NCBI GenBank assembly: GCA_017380995.1
Contig: JAFOCY010000126.1
Coordinates: 1-6,326 of the forward strand
Direction: 5' to 3'
DNA: 6,326 nucleotides
Source: Oscillibacter sp.
Lineage (GTDB): Bacteria; Bacillota; Clostridia; Oscillospirales; Oscillospiraceae
The notes under the pieces were generated by a model. That model ran no database searches. It saw only the letters and a list, made by a program, of their open reading frames with translations, and was not told where the DNA came from. The translations under genes were made by a program, and so were the position numbers. Below, in pieces: positions 3,958 to 6,326 of the stretch. Numbering within the stretch: the first letter of the stretch is position 1; each line of letters opens with the position of its first letter.

Positions 3958-6326
3958 ATGGCACAAAAGAAAACCACAGCGAAAAAAGGAACAGCGGCCC
4001 CCAAGTCCTCCGGGGCAAAGGGCAGCCGCACCCCAAAGACCCCCGCTAAAAAGCCTGTGCGCCGGGAGGTCTGGGGCATCATTTTGCTGGTGCTGACCCT
4101 GTGCACCCTGGTGAGCTATTTCGGCGTCAGCGCCATTTTCCTGGACGCCCTGGCAGGCCTTCTCAAGGGCCTTTTTGGCTACGGATACTATCTGGCCGCC
4201 GCCGCCATGGGCCTTGGTGGCATCATCCTGATCCGCCACCACGGAAAGCCTGTGAAGCTGCGCCTTACCTGCGCCCTGCTCAGCCCCGTGGTCCTGGGCA
4301 TTCTTGCCCATATGCTCTTTTGCAAGGAGCGCTACCTCAGCCTGGACGGAGTGATTCCCGCACTTTGGAAAAGCGGTAAGGCCGTTACCTCCGGCGGCGT
4401 CATTTCCGGCGCCATCGGCGAATGGTCCGTGGCGGTCTTCTCCAAGATTGCTTCTGTGATCCTCTTTGCCGCGCTGCTGGTGCTGCTGTTTGCGGTGGCC
4501 CTGCGGCCTATGCTGGAGGCGATGAACGAGCGTCACCGCCAGCGTCCCCGTTATGAAGAGGAGGAAGAAGAGCAGCTTCCCATCCGTCCGGTGCCCGAAT
4601 CTGCCCGCCGCCAGCGCATCGACATCCCCCTGGATGCGGAACTCCCTCCCGCCATTCCCCAAAGCCGTGTGGCCCCTAAAAAAGAGGGCCGCTTCACCGG
4701 TTTCTTCCGCCATAAGTCCGAGACGCAGCGGACCCCCGACCAAGTGCTGATGGAGCAGACCCGCCCCACGGCTCCCGCGGCTTCCCCGGCGGTTGAAAAG
4801 ACCCCGGAAGAGCCCCGTCCCTGGTCTCCCACCGCCATCCCCACCATGGAGCCAGTGGTCCTGCGTTTCGCCGCCCCGGCAGGGAAGGAAGCGCCTGCCA
4901 TCCGGGAGCCTGAGCCCGTGAGCCCCGAACCGGACCTTCACGAGAGCGGGTCTGCGGTGTCCCGTCCCTCCGTCCCTGCGCCTACTCCTATTATGGAGGA
5001 ACCCCGAAAGGAGAAGGCCTCCACCGCCAAAGAGGTAGCAGCCCAGACTGCCGCTGTGACCGAGGAGATCGAAAAGAGCATGGAGCAGACGGAGGAGGTC
5101 TACCAGTATCCTCCCATCACCCTCCTTGCGGAAAACCGGGGCGGCAACTACTCCGAGGCCGGGGCGGAGCTGCGCAACAACTCCCGCCGCCTTGCCGAGA
5201 CCCTCACCAGCTTCGGCGTGGACGCCACCCCCGGCGACGTGGTCCACGGCCCTTCCATCACCCGCTATGAGTTCGTGCTGGACCAGGGTGTGAAGCTCTC
5301 TAAAATCACGAACCTGGCCGACGATATCGCCCTGGCCCTGGGCGCAACGGGCGTGCGCATCGCCCCCATCCCCGATAAGATCAGCGTTGTGGGCATTGAG
5401 GTGCCCAACAAGCAGGTGACTCCCGTTCTCATCCGGGACGTCATCGAGAGCCGGGATTTCACCGAGCATAAGTCTAACGTAGCCTTTGCCCTGGGCCGGG
5501 ATATCAGCGGCCGCAACGTCATCGGCAATATCGAGCGGCTGCCCCATGTGCTCATCGCCGGTACCACCGGCTCCGGTAAGTCCGTTTGCACCAACTCTTT
5601 GATCATCAGCCTGCTCTACAAGTCCACCCCGGACCAGGTCCGCTTCATCATGGTGGACCCCAAGATGGTGGAGCTGGCCCCCTATAACGGCATCCCCCAT
5701 CTGCTGATCCCCGTGGTGACCGACCCCAAGAAGGCCGCCGGCGCCCTGCAGTGGGCGGTTTTTGAGATGATGAAGCGCTACAAGACCTTCTCCGAGTGCG
5801 GCGTGAAGAAGCTGGAGGAGTATAACCGCATGGCCAAGGCCCGGGAGGATATGGAGACGTTGCCCTCCGTGGTGGTGGTCATCGACGAGCTGGCAGACCT
5901 GATGCTGGTAGCTGCCAAGGAGGTGGAAGAATCCATCTGCCGCGTGGCCCAGATGGGCCGTGCCGCCGGCGTCCACCTGGTCATCGCTACCCAGCGTCCT
6001 TCCGCAGACGTCATTACCGGCCTCATGAAGGCCAACATTCCCAGCCGCATCGCCTTTGCCGTTGCCTCCTCCCTGGAGTCCCGCATCATCCTGGATACCA
6101 CGGGCGCGGAAAAGCTGGTGGGTAAGGGCGATATGCTCTACGCCCCTCTTGGCGGCGGAAAGCCCACCCGCGTGCAGGGCTGCTTCATCTCCCCGGAGGA
6201 GATCGAGCAGGTGGTGGAGTTCGTCAAGTCCAGCGGCGAGGTCCAGTATTCCGACGAAGTCATCGCCAAGATCGAGCAGTCCGTCCAGGAAAAGGAGAAG
6301 GGCAGCAAGAACGCAGCCGCTTCCGC
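3958..6326 (+). CDS. ftsK: FtsK/SpoIIIE-family DNA translocase, 3'-truncated by window edge
   Basis: This ATP-driven membrane motor pumps chromosomal DNA through the closing division or sporulation septum. The frame is open to the right edge (789 codons visible, no stop). Domains in order: a Lys/Arg-rich tail (1-36, 12 basic and no acidic residues); four predicted membrane segments (about 39-58, 72-92, 101-121, 164-182); a long polar, Pro-rich linker (about 184-381) with six consecutive Glu at 200-205; then the motor from YQYPPITLL (382). The motor has an alpha domain (about 382-500), Walker A GTTGSGKS (535-542, K541), [17 protein letters not shown], Walker B VVVVIDE (638-644), [12 protein letters not shown] (from 677) and [13 protein letters not shown]. 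The C-terminal DNA-reading gamma winged helix would lie downstream of the window. Four membrane segments argue against the soluble SftA type. Whether it serves vegetative division (FtsK) or sporulation (SpoIIIE) cannot be decided from the sequence. It is in an operon with uppP. Confidence 0.96.
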   Translation, partial: MAQKKTTAKKGTAAPKSSGAKGSRTPKTPAKKPVRREVWGIILLVLTLCTLVSYFGVSAIFLDALAGLLKGLFGYGYYLAAAAMGLGGIILIRHHGKPVKLRLTCALLSPVVLGILAHMLFCKERYLSLDGVIPALWKSGKAVTSGGVISGAIGEWSVAVFSKIASVILFAALLVLLFAVALRPMLEAMNERHRQRPRYEEEEEEQLPIRPVPESARRQRIDIPLDAELPPAIPQSRVAPKKEGRFTGFFRHKSETQRTPDQVLMEQTRPTAPAASPAVEKTPEEPRPWSPTAIPTMEPVVLRFAAPAGKEAPAIREPEPVSPEPDLHESGSAVSRPSVPAPTPIMEEPRKEKASTAKEVAAQTAAVTEEIEKSMEQTEEVYQYPPITLLAENRGGNYSEAGAELRNNSRRLAETLTSFGVDATPGDVVHGPSITRYEFVLDQGVKLSKITNLADDIALALGATGVRIAPIPDKISVVGIEVPNKQVTPVLIRDVIESRDFTEHKSNVAFALGRDISGRNVIGNIERLPHVLIAGTTGSGKSVCTNSLIISLLYKSTPDQVRFIMVDPKMVELAPYNGIPHLLIPVVTDPKKAAGALQWAVFEMMKRYKTFSECGVKKLEEYNRMAKAREDMETLPSVVVVIDELADLMLVAAKEVEESICRVAQMGRAAGVHLVIATQRPSADVITGLMKANIPSRIAFAVASSLESRIILDTTGAEKLVGKGDMLYAPLGGGKPTRVQGCFISPEEIEQVVEFVKSSGEVQYSDEVIAKIEQSVQEKEKGSKNAAAS

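Noticed and set aside
3796..5976. 726-codon open frame on the minus strand, opposite uppP and ftsK
   Set aside because: It lies directly opposite two well-identified genes, its translation is a His/Gly/Ala-rich composition typical of antisense reading of GC-rich DNA, and no known motif is visible.
1..6326. CRISPR array, tRNA/rRNA genes, insertion sequences or toxin-antitoxin pairs
   Set aside because: No regularly spaced repeats, RNA gene signatures, transposase motifs or flanking inverted repeats were seen; six core genes fill almost the whole window.

Overview
The window is a compact, GC-rich, all-plus-strand block of bacterial housekeeping genes, with no sign of a mobile element, CRISPR array, tRNA or rRNA. 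Protein sequence features (FAD/folate-type TrmFO, PlsX next to ACP and RNase III, strong AGGAGG-type ribosome binding sites, a SpoIIIE-like FtsK) suggest a GC-rich member of the Firmicutes. My best guess is an Oscillospiraceae/Flavonifractor-like gut clostridium. The taxon is an inference from general resemblance, not a search result.

Layout: (1) positions 2-832 hold the C-terminal two thirds of trmFO, cut by the left edge. Its TGA overlaps the ATG of plsX (829-1860). (2) A short gap carries a near-consensus sigma-A promoter (1876-1905) that gives acpP (1952-2197) its own transcription. (3) A GC-rich hairpin with a short T-run (2207-2238) separates acpP from rnc (2265-2948). (4) rnc ends at a strong 15-bp, GGAA-capped intrinsic terminator (2952-2992). 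(5) A new AT-rich promoter region (about 3012-3040) starts a second unit, uppP (3109-3945) followed 12 nt later by ftsK/spoIIIE (3958 to beyond the right edge).

The first unit joins tRNA U54 methylation, the acyl-phosphate step of phospholipid synthesis, the acyl carrier protein and double-stranded RNA processing. The second joins undecaprenyl phosphate recycling for wall synthesis with septal DNA translocation. The plsX-acpP-rnc core is a widely conserved order. What stands out is that trmFO lies upstream and that no fabD/fabG or smc/ftsY is present within the visible block.

I see no undescribed multi-gene system here. The most interesting signals are regulatory: acpP is insulated by its own promoter and terminator, and a predicted hairpin would hide the acpP ribosome binding site only in transcripts that read through from plsX.
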